The position numbers and the translations under genes are program-made. DNA of 64,000 nucleotides from Gammaproteobacteria bacterium (GTDB lineage: Bacteria > Pseudomonadota > Gammaproteobacteria > Steroidobacterales > GCA-2729495). The stretch lies in the NCBI GenBank assembly GCA_030583605.1, contig CP129466.1:1619001-1683000 (forward strand), in the 5' to 3' direction. Below are positions 35,715-45,717 of the stretch, piece by piece (positions within the stretch are counted from its first letter, which is position 1; each line of letters opens with the position of its first letter). The notes below the pieces were generated by a model. The model saw only the letters and a program-made list of their open reading frames with translations, ran no database searches and was not told where the DNA came from.

Positions 35715-36845
35715 TCAGCCGGTGAGCATCATCTGTTCGAGGATGGCCAGGTAAACCTGCTTCAGCCGGTCGATGTCCATGACCACGACGTGTTCGTTCA
35801 CTTTGTGAATCGAAGCGTTGACGGCCCCGAACTCCACGACGTGTGCGCCGTGCGGTGCAATGAAACGTCCGTCGGAGGTACCGCCCCCGGTCGACCACTC
35901 GGGTGTCAGGCCGGTGATCGACCTGACGGCATCGGTAACGCCTGTCACCAGTGGCCCGACCGGCGTCAGGAACGGTTCGCCGGAGAGGTGCCATCGCAGG
36001 TCGTATTTCAGGCCGTGGCGGCGCAGGACGGACTCGACGTGTTCCTGGAGTTGCTGATACGTCCACACGGTCGAGTAGCGGAAATTGAAGCGGGCCTCGA
36101 GTTTGCCCGGGATGACGTTGGGCGCGCCTTCCCCCGCGGCGATTTTCACAATCTGGAAACTCGACGGTGGAAAATAATCGTTGCCGGCGTCGAGCGGCTT
36201 GTACAGCTCTGATATCAGCGGTGCAAAGACCTGGATCGGGTTACAGGCGAGCTGTGGGTAGGCCACGTGGCCCTCGATGCCGTGTACCGTCAGGAAACCG
36301 GTGAGCGAACCGCGCCGGCCGATGCGGATCGTGTCGCCGAGCTGGCCGTTGCACGATGGCTCGCCGATGACGCACCAGTCGATCTGTTCGCCACGCTCCT
36401 CCAGCGCCCGGAGCACGCGCATTGTGCCGTCACGGGCCTGGCCTTCCTCGTCACTGGTGATGAGGAAGGCGATGGAGCCCGGGTGGTCCGGGTGCCTGCG
36501 GACGAACTCCACGGTGGCATCGGCCATGGCTGCCAGGCTTGCTTTCATGTCCGCAGCGCCGCGGCCGTAGAGCACGCCGTCGCGAACCACCGGCGTGAAC
36601 GGCTCGCTGTGCCACTGGCTGAGGTCGCCCGGTGGCACGACATCGGTATGCCCCGCAAAGCAGAACAGCGGGCTTGCCAACCCGCGCCGTGCCCACAGGT
36701 TGCGTACGTCGCCAAACGGCATGTCGTGAAGTTCGAAGCCGGCGGGCGCCAGCCGGTCGGCCAGCAATTGCTGGCAGCCCTGGTCGTCGGGCGTGATGGA
36801 TCGGCGCGCGACCAGTGCTTTGGTGAACTCCAGCGTATCGCTCAT
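35715..36845 (-). CDS. dapE: Succinyl-diaminopimelate desuccinylase
   Basis: Hydrolyses N-succinyl-LL-diaminopimelate in lysine and peptidoglycan synthesis. The 376-residue M20 metallopeptidase has CFAGHTDVVPPGD (zinc His), the bridging Asp in YGRGAADMKAS, ITSDEEGQARDGT with the catalytic Glu pair, CVIGEPSC, GHVAYPQLACNPI, and the C-terminal TSDGRFIAPHGAHVVEFG-type segment with the last His in SIHKVNE. ATG 36845 gives MSDTLEFTKALV. It is 14 bases downstream of dapD, so the pair forms an operon. Confidence 0.95.
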   Translation of the reverse strand: MSDTLEFTKALVARRSITPDDQGCQQLLADRLAPAGFELHDMPFGDVRNLWARRGLASPLFCFAGHTDVVPPGDLSQWHSEPFTPVVRDGVLYGRGAADMKASLAAMADATVEFVRRHPDHPGSIAFLITSDEEGQARDGTMRVLRALEERGEQIDWCVIGEPSCNGQLGDTIRIGRRGSLTGFLTVHGIEGHVAYPQLACNPIQVFAPLISELYKPLDAGNDYFPPSSFQIVKIAAGEGAPNVIPGKLEARFNFRYSTVWTYQQLQEHVESVLRRHGLKYDLRWHLSGEPFLTPVGPLVTGVTDAVRSITGLTPEWSTGGGTSDGRFIAPHGAHVVEFGAVNASIHKVNEHVVVMDIDRLKQVYLAILEQMMLTG

Positions 36846-36859
36846 CGTGCCTGCCTGAG

Positions 36860-37681
36860 TCATTCCGAGCGGAGCAGGTCGTTGATCGCGACTTTGGCGC
36901 GGGTGCGGGCATCTACCCGCTTGACGATCACGGCGCAATACAGGCTGCACCGGCCGCTGGCCGACGGTAGCGTTCCGGACACGACGACTGACCCGGCGGG
37001 AACCCGCCCATAGAGCACTTCGTCGCGTTCGCGGTCATAGATCCGGGTGCTGCTGCCGATAAAGACGCCCATGGAAATGACCGAGCCTCTCTCGACGACG
37101 ACGCCTTCGACGATTTCGGAGCGCGCTCCGATGAAGCAGTCGTCCTCGATGATGGTCGGGCTCGCCTGTACCGGTTCGAGCACACCGCCGATGCCCACTC
37201 CACCGGACAGGTGTACGTTCCTGCCGATCTGGGCGCAGCTTCCGACGGTTGCCCACGTGTCTACCATCGTGCCGCTGTCCACGTATGCGCCGATATTCAC
37301 GTACGAGGGCATCAGCACCACGCCCCGCGCGACGTGGGCTCCGCGTCGCACGACGGCCGGCGGCACCACCCGCACACCCGTGCCGGCCAGTTCCTGTTCA
37401 TCCAGGCCGGCAAACTTCAACGGCACCTTGTCGAAAAAGTTCGTGTAGCCGCCATCGATGCGCTGGTTCGGATGGATCCCGAAGAAAAGCAGGACGGCCT
37501 TCTTCAGCCACTGGTGCACCACCCAGCCGTCGGCGGTCGGTTCCGCAACGCGCGCCTTGCCGGCGTCCAGCAGGGCAATGGCGGTCTCGACCGCCTCACG
37601 CAGTTCCGGGTCCGGGCGGCTCAGGTCGAGCTCGGTCCGCCGCGCGTACGCGGTTTCAATGATTGCTGCAAGTTCCGTCAT
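36860..37681 (-). CDS. dapD: Tetrahydrodipicolinate N-succinyltransferase
   Basis: Succinylates tetrahydrodipicolinate, the step before the aminotransferase and DapE. The 273-residue left-handed beta-helix enzyme has [15 protein letters not shown], the hexapeptide region [50 protein letters not shown] and [14 protein letters not shown], all DapD-specific. It lies between glnD and dapE. The aminotransferase gene dapC, which sits here in Pseudomonas, is absent. ATG 37681 gives the family start MTELAAIIE. Confidence 0.95.
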   Translation of the reverse strand: MTELAAIIETAYARRTELDLSRPDPELREAVETAIALLDAGKARVAEPTADGWVVHQWLKKAVLLFFGIHPNQRIDGGYTNFFDKVPLKFAGLDEQELAGTGVRVVPPAVVRRGAHVARGVVLMPSYVNIGAYVDSGTMVDTWATVGSCAQIGRNVHLSGGVGIGGVLEPVQASPTIIEDDCFIGARSEIVEGVVVERGSVISMGVFIGSSTRIYDRERDEVLYGRVPAGSVVVSGTLPSASGRCSLYCAVIVKRVDARTRAKVAINDLLRSE

Positions 37682-37744
37682 GCCATCCTCCCCGGGCCCC
37701 GCTCCATGCCGGCGGCGGCGGTGTCATCGTGAGATCCCAGCGTA

Positions 37745-40480
37745 TCAGGCCACCCGGTCCAGGGCGGCAGTGAGTGCCTTGCCGAGGTCGTCGCAGACCT
37801 CCGCCTGCAACGGCCGCCCCGAGGGGTCGGTGAGGTGAAATACGTCCTCGGCGCGTTCTCCGAGGGTGACGATCTTGGCGGTATGGATCAACACGCCGCG
37901 ATCCTTCAGGACCTTGCCGACCTCGGACAGCAATCCGGGCCGGTCACCCGCCACGAGTTCCATCACTGTGCGATTCGTCCGCTGGTCCGTCGCGAAGCTG
38001 ACCAGTGTCGGGATCGAGAACATCCGGACCTGCCGCGGTGCCCGCCGGGTCACCCGCGTCGCCGTACCGTCGGGGAGGGACAGTGCCCGCTGCATGTGGC
38101 GCCTGATCTGTTCGTGGCGGGCGGGCTCCGTGATCCGCTCCCCGGTCTGCTCGAGGACGACATAGTTCGAGAGGCTGTGGCCGTTCTCGAGCGGCAGGAT
38201 GCGCGCATCCGCAATCGTCAGGCCGAGTTCATCGAGCACGCTGGTAGCCAGGGCAAACGTATGCTTGGCCTGTGGCGTATACAGGAAGATCTCGGTACCG
38301 CCACTGCCGGAGTCGCTGTGCACATCCACGAGCGCATCCCCCTTGGCCGGATCGAATGCCGCAAGAATGCGCGTGTGCCATGCGATCGACTCCGGGCGGC
38401 AGCGCAGAAAGTAATCTTCCGTCAGGAGTGACCAGACGCGTCCGATCGTGCCCTGATCCATGCCGGCCTGTTCCAGCAGGGCGCGTGCTGCCGCCTGCCG
38501 TTCCGTCAGCAGCTCGTCCTTGTCGATCGGGGTCTCCAGTCCGCGCCGCAGAGCGTGCTTGGTCGCCGAATAGAGTTCGTCGAACAACTGCGCTTTCCAC
38601 GAATTCCACAACTTCGGGTTCGTGGCACGGACATCGGCCACCGTCAGGATGTACAGATAGTCGAGGTGGGTTTCATCCCCCACGTGCGCCGCGAACTCAC
38701 CGATTACCGTTGGGTCCGCAATGTCGCGTCGCTGCGCCGTCATGGAGAGCGATAAATGATGCCGCACGAGCCAGGCGACGAGGCGCGCTTCGTATCGGCT
38801 GAGCCCGTGCTCGAGACAGAAGGCTTCTGCGTCAACGGCGCCTAGCTCGGAGTGATCGCCGCCGCGGCCCTTGGCGATGTCGTGAAACAGGCCGGCGAGG
38901 TACGCGATCTCTGGTGCCGGCACGCCCTGCATGATCTGCGAGCAGCGCGGAAACTCGTGGTCGTACCGCGACAGGGCGAAGCGACGCAGATTGCTGACGA
39001 CGAACAAGGTGTGCGCATCGACGGTATAGGCGTGAAACAGGTCGTATTGCATGCGACCGACGATCCGGCCAAAAGCGGGCACGTACCGGCCGAGGACGCC
39101 GTACAGATTCATGCGTCGCAATTCGTGGGTTACGCCCGCGGATGCACGCAGGATCTGCAGGAAAAGCCGGTGAATACGCGGATCCTGGCGGAACTCGTCA
39201 TCGATCAGGTACAGGTTTCGTTGCAGCAGGTCGATGGTGGGGGCGCTGACCCCCTTCAGCTGCGGATGCTGCTGGAGGAGAAGGAATAGCTCGAGGATCG
39301 CCGACGGCTGCCGCTCGAACACGTCGTCTGCGACGACCTGCAGGAACCCGTTTTTTACCTGGAATCGCTCGTTAAGTGGCGTTGCCTCGACCTCCGGGTT
39401 CATCAGGATCGCTTCCTGAAAGAGCTGCAACAGCATCTCGTTCAGGCGACTGAGATCCATGACCGTTCGGTAGTAACGCTGCATCAACTGCTCGACGGCG
39501 AGCATGTAGGTGGCGTCCTGGTACCCGAACAGCGTCGCGATGCGGGATTGGTAGTCGAAGAGGAGGCGGTCTTCCTTGCGTCCGGTCAGCACGTGCAGTG
39601 CAAAGCGGATACGCCAGAGGAAATCCCGGCCCTGGCGCAGTATCCGCATTTGCCCGGGGGTGAGAAAGCGGTGGGAGAGCAGTGCCTCGAGGTCGCCAGT
39701 CCCGAAATGGCGCCTTGCCACCCAGACGATCATCTGGAAATCGCGCAGCCCGCCGGGGCTGCCCTTGATGTTGGGCTCGAGGTTGTAGGCGGTATCGTCG
39801 TAACGGCTGTGCCGGGTCTGCTGCTCCTTGAGCTTGGCCTCGAAAAAGCTGCGCGCCGGCCAGATTTCCGGCGGTGCGCATGCGGCCTCCATGCGGTGAA
39901 ACAGGTCCTCCGGCCCAAGCAGGCAGCGCGCCTCCATCAGGGTCGTCGCGGTAGTCAGATCGCGGCGGCACTCATCGCGGCATTCCTCCACGGTGCGGGT
40001 GCTGTGGCCGACCTGCAGGCCGATGTCCCAGAGTAATGCGAGGAATGCGGAGACAGGCTCGCGGGCCTCACGCTTGCCCTTGCCGGGCAGCAACACCAGC
40101 AGGTCCACATCCGAATAGGGGTGAAGCTCACCGCGGCCGTAGCCGCCCACGGCCGCAAGCACGGCGCCGGGCAATTGCGGCCCGCAGGTGCGCTCCCACA
40201 CCGCGCGGATGACCCGATCCGTGATCGAACACTGGTTACGAACCAGATCCGTTGCCGCCTCTCCGGCCAGGAACCTGAGCGTCATGGCATTGCCCGCGCA
40301 CTCCGTGACGTCGCGGAGCTTTTGCACCGACGTGCCGGCATCCGCCAGCGCCGCGTCGATGCCGGCCCAGTCGAGTACGTTTGCGGAGAGGAAGCGTTGG
40401 CCGGATTGCGCTGCTGCGGCAAGTTGTGCGCCGGCGCCGTCCGCCTGCGCCACCGTTGAGTCCGCGTGCGCCGGGCTCAT
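37745..40480 (-). CDS. glnD: Bifunctional [protein-PII] uridylyltransferase / uridylyl-removing enzyme
   Basis: Senses glutamine and modifies PII proteins (GlnB/GlnK). The 911-residue protein has the nucleotidyltransferase motif GGYGRGELHPYSDVDLLVL (D124, D126), the GSPGGLRDFQMIVWVA segment, an HD domain with LAGLFHDIAKGRGGDHSELGA (near 525-545) and RHHLSLSMTAQRRDI, and two C-terminal ACT domains (about 700-790 and 820-911, the second with LVAGDRPGLLSEVGKVL). The start overlaps the map stop by four bases, so map and glnD are coupled. Length matches the family. Confidence 0.95.
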   Translation of the reverse strand: MSPAHADSTVAQADGAGAQLAAAAQSGQRFLSANVLDWAGIDAALADAGTSVQKLRDVTECAGNAMTLRFLAGEAATDLVRNQCSITDRVIRAVWERTCGPQLPGAVLAAVGGYGRGELHPYSDVDLLVLLPGKGKREAREPVSAFLALLWDIGLQVGHSTRTVEECRDECRRDLTTATTLMEARCLLGPEDLFHRMEAACAPPEIWPARSFFEAKLKEQQTRHSRYDDTAYNLEPNIKGSPGGLRDFQMIVWVARRHFGTGDLEALLSHRFLTPGQMRILRQGRDFLWRIRFALHVLTGRKEDRLLFDYQSRIATLFGYQDATYMLAVEQLMQRYYRTVMDLSRLNEMLLQLFQEAILMNPEVEATPLNERFQVKNGFLQVVADDVFERQPSAILELFLLLQQHPQLKGVSAPTIDLLQRNLYLIDDEFRQDPRIHRLFLQILRASAGVTHELRRMNLYGVLGRYVPAFGRIVGRMQYDLFHAYTVDAHTLFVVSNLRRFALSRYDHEFPRCSQIMQGVPAPEIAYLAGLFHDIAKGRGGDHSELGAVDAEAFCLEHGLSRYEARLVAWLVRHHLSLSMTAQRRDIADPTVIGEFAAHVGDETHLDYLYILTVADVRATNPKLWNSWKAQLFDELYSATKHALRRGLETPIDKDELLTERQAAARALLEQAGMDQGTIGRVWSLLTEDYFLRCRPESIAWHTRILAAFDPAKGDALVDVHSDSGSGGTEIFLYTPQAKHTFALATSVLDELGLTIADARILPLENGHSLSNYVVLEQTGERITEPARHEQIRRHMQRALSLPDGTATRVTRRAPRQVRMFSIPTLVSFATDQRTNRTVMELVAGDRPGLLSEVGKVLKDRGVLIHTAKIVTLGERAEDVFHLTDPSGRPLQAEVCDDLGKALTAALDRVA

Positions 40481-41244
40481 GGACGTTCAGCCGCTCCGAG
40501 ACTGAGCACTTCGTGGCCGTCCGCGGTGACGAGTACGGTGTGTTCCCACTGCGCAGACAGGGAATGGTCACGGGTGACGACAGTCCAACCGTCCGGCAGC
40601 AGCCGGACGTGGCGACTGCCCGCATTGATCATGGGCTCAATCGTGAATGTCATGCCCTCGCGAAGCTCGACACCAGTTCCCTGCCGTCCGTAGTGGAGCA
40701 CCTGTGGGTCTTCATGGAATACGAGGCCGATACCATGCCCGCAGTACTCGCGGACCACGGAACAACCCTGCTCCTCGGTGAAGGACTGAATCGCGTAGCC
40801 AATATCGCCGAGCCGTGCGCCGGGGGCGACGACCCTGATTCCGCGCCACATCGCATCGTGCGCAATCTGCATCAGGCGGCTTCCCTGCACGGTCGGTTTG
40901 CCGACTGCGAACATGCGACTGCTGTCGCCGTGGTAACCGTCCTTGATCACCGTCACGTCGACGTTGACGATGTCTCCCGCCTTGAGTCCTCGCTGGCCGG
41001 GGATTCCATGGCATACGACATGGTTCACCGACGTGCAGATCGACTTCGGGAAACCGCGGTAATTGAGCGGTGCCGGAACTGCGTTCTGGACATTCACGAT
41101 GAAGTCGTGACAGATCCGGTCCAGGTCGCCCGTCGAGACGCCCGGCCGGACGTGCTCGCCGATCATGTCGAGTACGTCGGCGGCGAGGTGTCCTGCGACA
41201 CGCATTTTCTGCTGCTCTTCCGGGCTTTTGATGCTGATATTCAT
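40477..41244 (-). CDS. map: Methionine aminopeptidase, type I
   Basis: Removes N-terminal methionine from nascent proteins. The 255-residue protein has the type I marks: SICTSVNHVVCHGIPG (substrate His), VNVDVTVIKDGYHGDSSRMF (two metal Asp), EYCGHGIGLVFHEDPQV (metal His), GMTFTIEPMI and SAQWEHTVLV (two metal Glu). ATG 41244 gives MNISIKSPEEQQKMR. It is divergent from rpsB, a common arrangement in gammaproteobacteria, and coupled to glnD. Confidence 0.95.
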   Translation of the reverse strand: MNISIKSPEEQQKMRVAGHLAADVLDMIGEHVRPGVSTGDLDRICHDFIVNVQNAVPAPLNYRGFPKSICTSVNHVVCHGIPGQRGLKAGDIVNVDVTVIKDGYHGDSSRMFAVGKPTVQGSRLMQIAHDAMWRGIRVVAPGARLGDIGYAIQSFTEEQGCSVVREYCGHGIGLVFHEDPQVLHYGRQGTGVELREGMTFTIEPMINAGSRHVRLLPDGWTVVTRDHSLSAQWEHTVLVTADGHEVLSLGAAERP

Positions 41245-41406
41245 GGCTGTCGCGCGTAGGGCCGGTCCGGCAGTCGGTCGTATGCCCGCAGGCCCGGACT
41301 GGCGGGGAAGGTCGGGATGTTTCATCAGTGGGAACCTGATCGGTTGCTGGCCACGGGGCGCGGACGGTTGCCACTGCTTGCGGCACCGGACCCGTCCCCC
41401 GGCGCG

Positions 41407-41435
41407 TTGTCGCAGATGGGTTGTTATGGTATAAA
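41407..41435 (+). promoter_or_regulatory. Promoter of the rpsB-tsf operon
   Basis: A -35 TTGTCG at 41407-41412, a 17-base spacer and -10 TATAAA at 41430-41435, followed by a GC-rich discriminator (GCGCGCG). The transcript would start near 41442 and carry a leader of about 115 bases before the GTG start. Confidence 0.7.
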
Positions 41436-41465
41436 GCGCGCGCCTTACAGGCAATGAAATCCACA

Positions 41466-41532
41466 CATGTGCCGGCACGTACGGCCGGGTGCCCGATCCG
41501 AGTGTGATCGGGTTGCCGTTACGGGGCACATG
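41466..41532 (+). promoter_or_regulatory. Structured rpsB leader, probable S2 autoregulatory element
   Basis: Three nested helices can form: an outer 8-pair stem (CATGTGCC 41466-41473 with 41525-41532), a middle 5-pair stem (ACGGC 41481-41485 with GCCGT 41515-41519) and an inner 7-pair hairpin (CCCGATC 41492-41498 with GATCGGG 41506-41512, 7-base loop). It ends 13 bases before the ribosome site (AAAGGAGA, 41546-41553). Ribosomal protein S2 is known to repress its own leader in gammaproteobacteria; the role here is inferred. Confidence 0.65.
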
Positions 41533-41557
41533 GAGGCCAAACCCGAAAGGAGATCAC

Positions 41558-42514
41558 GTGGCAGACGTCAGCATGCGCCAGATGCTGGAGGCGGGTGTTC
41601 ATTTTGGACACCAGACCCGGTACTGGAACCCGAAAATGGCGCCGTTTATTTTCGGCGCCCGCAACAACATCCACATCATCAACCTGGAACACACGGTCCC
41701 GTTGTTCCAGAAAGCCGCTGCTTTCATCCGGAACATTGCCGCCGACGGCGGCGTGATCCTGTTCGTCGGCACGAAGCGCTCGGCAAGGGATTCCGTCCGG
41801 GTCCACGCCGAACGCTGTGGCATGCCGTACGTCAGCTACCGATGGCTCGGCGGCATGTTGACCAACTTCAAGACGATCAAGCAATCCATCAAGCGGCTCG
41901 AAGAGTTGCAGGCAATGGAGGCCGACGGCTCGGCCGAGCGCCTGACCAAGAAGGAAGTCCTGACCCTCAGGCGCGAGCAGGCGAAACTCGAGCGCAGCCT
42001 GGGCGGCATCAAGAGCCTGGCCGCACTCCCTGATGCGGTTTTCGTGATCGACGTCGGTCACGAGAAGATCGCAGTCCACGAGGCGCGAGTACTCGGCGTT
42101 CCTGTGGTTGGGGTGGTGGACACCAACTGTTCGCCGGATGAAGTCGATTACGTCATTCCCGGTAACGACGACGCAATGAAGGCAGCCGAGTTGTACATGG
42201 CGGGGGTTGCCGACGCCGTGCTGGAAGGACGTGCCTCGGTGCCCACATTGCCTGCCGGTGAGGACGAGTTCGTCGAACTCGATGCCGAAGGAAAGCCCAA
42301 GGCGCAGCCCGGCGCAAAGCGCGTGGCGGCCGGTCGAAAAGCGGGCCGAACCGGGAAATCCGCCACGGCTGCGAAGCCGGTGCGGCGAACCCGGCCCCGG
42401 GCAGGGGTTGCGGCCGCCGCGGCGGAGTCTGCCGACGAGAGCGTTGCGGAATCGGCGGCCGGTACGGAAGAGTCCGTTCAGGATACCGGTGCCGACTCAC
42501 AGCAGGCCGGATGA
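41558..42514 (+). CDS. rpsB: 30S ribosomal protein S2, with long C-terminal extension
   Basis: Core small-subunit protein. The start is GTG 41558 behind AAAGGAG, giving the canonical N-terminus [26 protein letters not shown]; the frame is open to 41489 but that part is leader. Signatures include [47 protein letters not shown] and [23 protein letters not shown]. The protein is 318 residues against about 241 in E. coli. The extra 75-80 residues are Ala-, Arg- and Glu-rich and low-complexity ([17 protein letters not shown], then an acidic end). Confidence 0.96.
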   Translation: MADVSMRQMLEAGVHFGHQTRYWNPKMAPFIFGARNNIHIINLEHTVPLFQKAAAFIRNIAADGGVILFVGTKRSARDSVRVHAERCGMPYVSYRWLGGMLTNFKTIKQSIKRLEELQAMEADGSAERLTKKEVLTLRREQAKLERSLGGIKSLAALPDAVFVIDVGHEKIAVHEARVLGVPVVGVVDTNCSPDEVDYVIPGNDDAMKAAELYMAGVADAVLEGRASVPTLPAGEDEFVELDAEGKPKAQPGAKRVAAGRKAGRTGKSATAAKPVRRTRPRAGVAAAAAESADESVAESAAGTEESVQDTGADSQQAG

Positions 42515-42559
42515 GCGCTGCCAGTACCGGGCCTGCTGATAGTCTGGAGTGAGGAGCCG

Positions 42560-43441
42560 ATGAGCATATCTGCAAACGTCGTCAAGGAGCTGCGCGAACG
42601 CACCGGTGCGGGCATGATGGAGTGCAAGAACGCGCTGGTGGAGGCCAAGGGCGACATCGAGGTGGCGCTCGACATTCTGCGCAAGCGGGGACAGGCCAAG
42701 GCCGACAAGAAGGCCGGTCGGATTGCCGCCGAAGGGCGCATTGAACTTGCGCTCGCAGCGGATGGCCGGTCCGCAATCCTCGTGGAGATCAACTGCGAGA
42801 CCGACTTCGTCGCAAGGGACGAGAACTTCCTGGGCTTTGCACGCGAGGTCGCCGCCATGGCTCTCGCCGCGAAGCCGGCCGATACCTCCGCGTTGCTCCA
42901 GCTGCCCCGCAAGGCGGGCGGCACGCTGGAAGCCCTGCGGCAGGAACTCGTCGCCAAGATCGGGGAGAACATCACGATCCGCCGGTTCGCCATGCTGGAT
43001 TCGCAGGGCGTGCTTGGAACCTATTTGCACGGTGCGCGTATCGGCGTCCTGGTGGCGGTGTCGGGTGGCGATGATGATCTCGCCCGGGACCTCGCGATGC
43101 ACATTGCCGCCAGCCGGCCACAGTGCGTCGCCGCAGCAGATGTGCCCGAAGACATCGTTGCGCGGGAACGACGCATCCTCGGCGAGCAGGCAGCCCAGGA
43201 AGACAAGCCGCCAGAGATCATCGCCAAGATGGTGGAAGGGCGGCTGCGCAAGTTCCTGAACGAAATCACGCTGAGCGGACAGCCCTTCGTCAAGGATCCC
43301 GATACCAGTGTCGGCAAGCTGCTGCAGGCGCGGAAGGCCACGGTGCAGGGTTTCGTGCGACTCGAGGTCGGCGAGGGCATCGAGAAGAAAGCGGAGAATT
43401 TTGCCGACGAGGTTCGCGCTCAGCTCGAGGCCCATGCGTAG
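42560..43441 (+). CDS. tsf: Elongation factor Ts
   Basis: Nucleotide-exchange factor for EF-Tu. The 293-residue protein has the signature [35 protein letters not shown], then [18 protein letters not shown] (with the TDFV contact to EF-Tu) and the C-terminal [18 protein letters not shown]. It lies 45 bases after rpsB and shares its promoter. A strong terminator follows. Confidence 0.96.
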   Translation: MSISANVVKELRERTGAGMMECKNALVEAKGDIEVALDILRKRGQAKADKKAGRIAAEGRIELALAADGRSAILVEINCETDFVARDENFLGFAREVAAMALAAKPADTSALLQLPRKAGGTLEALRQELVAKIGENITIRRFAMLDSQGVLGTYLHGARIGVLVAVSGGDDDLARDLAMHIAASRPQCVAAADVPEDIVARERRILGEQAAQEDKPPEIIAKMVEGRLRKFLNEITLSGQPFVKDPDTSVGKLLQARKATVQGFVRLEVGEGIEKKAENFADEVRAQLEAHA

Positions 43442-43517
43442 GCGGCACCGGTTGCGGGCCGGCGACGTGCCGGAAGTTGGTGCGCCGGGCAGGCCCCGGC
43501 GTCCGAGTGCCTGTGGA

Positions 43518-43544
43518 CCCCGCGCCTGCGGGGTTGTTTTTTTC
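43518..43544 (+). terminator. Intrinsic terminator between tsf and pyrH
   Basis: A six-pair all-strong stem (CCCCGC 43518-43523, loop GCCT, GCGGGG 43528-43533) followed by TTGTTTTTTTC. It is the clearest rho-independent terminator in the window. It ends seven bases before the pyrH ribosome site. Confidence 0.9.
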
Positions 43545-43563
43545 TGCAGCGGAGGTTCTACGC

Positions 43564-44292
43564 GTGTCAGCCGGTGAGAAGCGCGCCTTTGACCGTGTGC
43601 TGCTCAAGTTGAGTGGTGAAGCCCTGCTCGGTGGCGAGGACTACGGTATCGACCCCGCAGTGCTGTCACGCATTGCGACCGAGATCACGCATCTCGCCAG
43701 GCTCGGGATGCAGGTTGGAATCGTCATCGGCGGCGGCAATATTTTCCGGGGTGCCGGCCTTGCACGGGCCGGCATGGACCGTGTCACCGGAGACCACATG
43801 GGCATGCTTGCCACGGTGATCAATGCGCTCGCCCTGCAGGATGCCCTGGAGCGTGCGGGCACGTATGCGCGCGTGATGTCGGCCCTGCAGATCCACGACG
43901 TCTGCGAGGACTACATCAGGAGACGCGCCATCCGGCACCTGGAGAAGGGGCGGGTCGTGATTCTGGCGGCCGGTACCGGCAACCCGTTTTTCACCACGGA
44001 CACCGCCGCAGCATTGCGCGCGATCGAAATCGGCGCAGACGTGCTCATCAAGGCGACCAAGGTTGATGGTGTCTATACGGCAGATCCGATGAAAGACAAG
44101 TCCGCTTCGCGCTACGAGCGGCTTTCTTACGACAAGGTGCTCTCCGACAAGCTCAACGTCATGGACGCGACATCGGTGGTGTTGTGCCGGGACAATCATC
44201 TGCCGATCAGGATCTTCGATCTGAACTCGCCAGGTGCCCTGATGCGTGTCGCTTCCGGTGAGGACGTCGGGACACTGGTGACCGCGGACTGA
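43564..44292 (+). CDS. pyrH: Uridylate kinase
   Basis: Phosphorylates UMP to UDP. The 242-residue amino-acid-kinase-fold protein has [74 protein letters not shown] and [12 protein letters not shown]. Start GTG 43564 has GGAGG at 43551-43555. The terminator just upstream means pyrH needs its own promoter or read-through from tsf. Next is frr, 46 bases on. Confidence 0.95.
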   Translation: MSAGEKRAFDRVLLKLSGEALLGGEDYGIDPAVLSRIATEITHLARLGMQVGIVIGGGNIFRGAGLARAGMDRVTGDHMGMLATVINALALQDALERAGTYARVMSALQIHDVCEDYIRRRAIRHLEKGRVVILAAGTGNPFFTTDTAAALRAIEIGADVLIKATKVDGVYTADPMKDKSASRYERLSYDKVLSDKLNVMDATSVVLCRDNHLPIRIFDLNSPGALMRVASGEDVGTLVTAD

Positions 44293-44338
44293 GCTCGGGT
44301 GTGATGCGCGGGCGGTCCGATTCGCAGGAGGTTCAGCC

Positions 44339-44896
44339 ATGATCGCAGATCTCAAAAAGGACGCCGAGCAGCGCATGGGCAAGGCCGTCGCCGCCTTCAG
44401 CCATGGACTGAAGAAGCTTCGCACCGGGCGAGCGCACACGAGTCTGCTCGAGCATATCCAGGTCGATTACTACGGCTCTCACGTGCCCCTGAACCAGACG
44501 GCCAACGTTGCCGTGGAAGACGCGCGGACACTGAGCGTTACGCCGTGGGAACAGAAAATGGTCCAGGTCATCGAGAAGGCGATCATGAGCTCGGACCTGG
44601 GGCTGACTCCCGTGACCGCCGGCACCGTCATCAGGGTGCCGTTGCCGGCATTGACCGAGGAGCGTCGGCGCGATCTGGCGAAGCACATCAAGCACGAGGC
44701 CGAACAGGCGAAAGTCGCGGTCAGGGGCGTGCGGCGCGATGCGCTGGCGGACCTGAAGGAATTGCTGAAGGAGAAAGAGATCACCGAAGACGACGATCGC
44801 AAGGCGCAGCAGGCCATCCAGGAACTGACGGATCGCTACGTAGCCCAGGTCGATCAGATTTCAGATGAAAAACAAAAAGAAATCATGCATGTATAG
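44339..44896 (+). CDS. frr: Ribosome recycling factor
   Basis: Splits post-termination ribosomes with EF-G. The 185-residue protein starts [20 protein letters not shown] and has the family segments [55 protein letters not shown] and the C-terminal [27 protein letters not shown] site precedes ATG 44339. Confidence 0.96.
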   Translation: MIADLKKDAEQRMGKAVAAFSHGLKKLRTGRAHTSLLEHIQVDYYGSHVPLNQTANVAVEDARTLSVTPWEQKMVQVIEKAIMSSDLGLTPVTAGTVIRVPLPALTEERRRDLAKHIKHEAEQAKVAVRGVRRDALADLKELLKEKEITEDDDRKAQQAIQELTDRYVAQVDQISDEKQKEIMHV

Positions 44897-44924
44897 CTGC
44901 TATTTATAGTAGATTCATTCAACC

Positions 44925-45671
44925 GTGAACGGTGGTCCACAATCTGAACCGCTGCCCCGGCATGTCGCCATCATCATGGACGGCAATGGGCGCTGGGCCG
45001 CGCGCCATGGCAAACCGCGCCATGCCGGGCACCGCGCCGGCGTGCGTGCTGCGCGTGCCATGGCCAAGGCGTGCATCGATGCGAACATCGATGTCCTGAC
45101 GTTGTTCGCGTTCAGCAGCGAGAACTGGCGCCGTCCGGTCGATGAAGTCAACAGCCTGATGCGGCTGTTCATCGAGGTCTTGCAACGCGAGGTCGATGAA
45201 ATCCTGGATCGTGGTATCCGCTTCCGGTTTGTCGGTGCGCGGGAGCAATTGCCGGAGATTTTGCGCAGGCGGGTAACTGACGCGGAGGCGCGGACTGCGA
45301 CCAACGACCGGATGACGCTCGTTCTTGCGGTTGCATACGGCGGACGATGGGACATCGTGCAGGCGGCACGCCGGCTGGCCGCGAAGGTCCGGGCTGGTGA
45401 GCTGGCTCCCGACGATATCGACGAGACGGTGTTCGGCCGGCACCTCGCGCTGACCGGCCTGCCGCCGCCGGATCTTCTCATCCGCACCGGAGGCGAGCAG
45501 CGCATCAGCAATTTCCTGCTCTGGGATCTTGCGTACACGGAGCTGTTTTTTACCGATGCGCTCTGGCCGGATTTCGGCGCAGGGAACCTCGATGAAGCGC
45601 TGGCGTTTTTCCGCAGCCGGCAGCGTCGCTTTGGCCGAACGGACGCGCAACTCGACGTGGTTGCCGACTAG
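44925..45671 (+). CDS. uppS: Undecaprenyl diphosphate synthase
   Basis: Makes the C55 lipid carrier used for peptidoglycan, LPS and the polysaccharide of this island. The 248-residue cis-prenyltransferase has HVAIIMDGNGRWA (catalytic D19), HRAGVRAARAM, TLFAFSSENWRRP and PDLLIRTGGEQRISNFLLWDLAYTELFF. The start is GTG 44925. It is 28 bases after frr and followed by cdsA. Confidence 0.95.
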   Translation: MNGGPQSEPLPRHVAIIMDGNGRWAARHGKPRHAGHRAGVRAARAMAKACIDANIDVLTLFAFSSENWRRPVDEVNSLMRLFIEVLQREVDEILDRGIRFRFVGAREQLPEILRRRVTDAEARTATNDRMTLVLAVAYGGRWDIVQAARRLAAKVRAGELAPDDIDETVFGRHLALTGLPPPDLLIRTGGEQRISNFLLWDLAYTELFFTDALWPDFGAGNLDEALAFFRSRQRRFGRTDAQLDVVAD

Positions 45672-45717
45672 ACGCCGGGTGGCGTCGCGCGCGACAACTG
45701 GCCAGGCACGACGCGCA

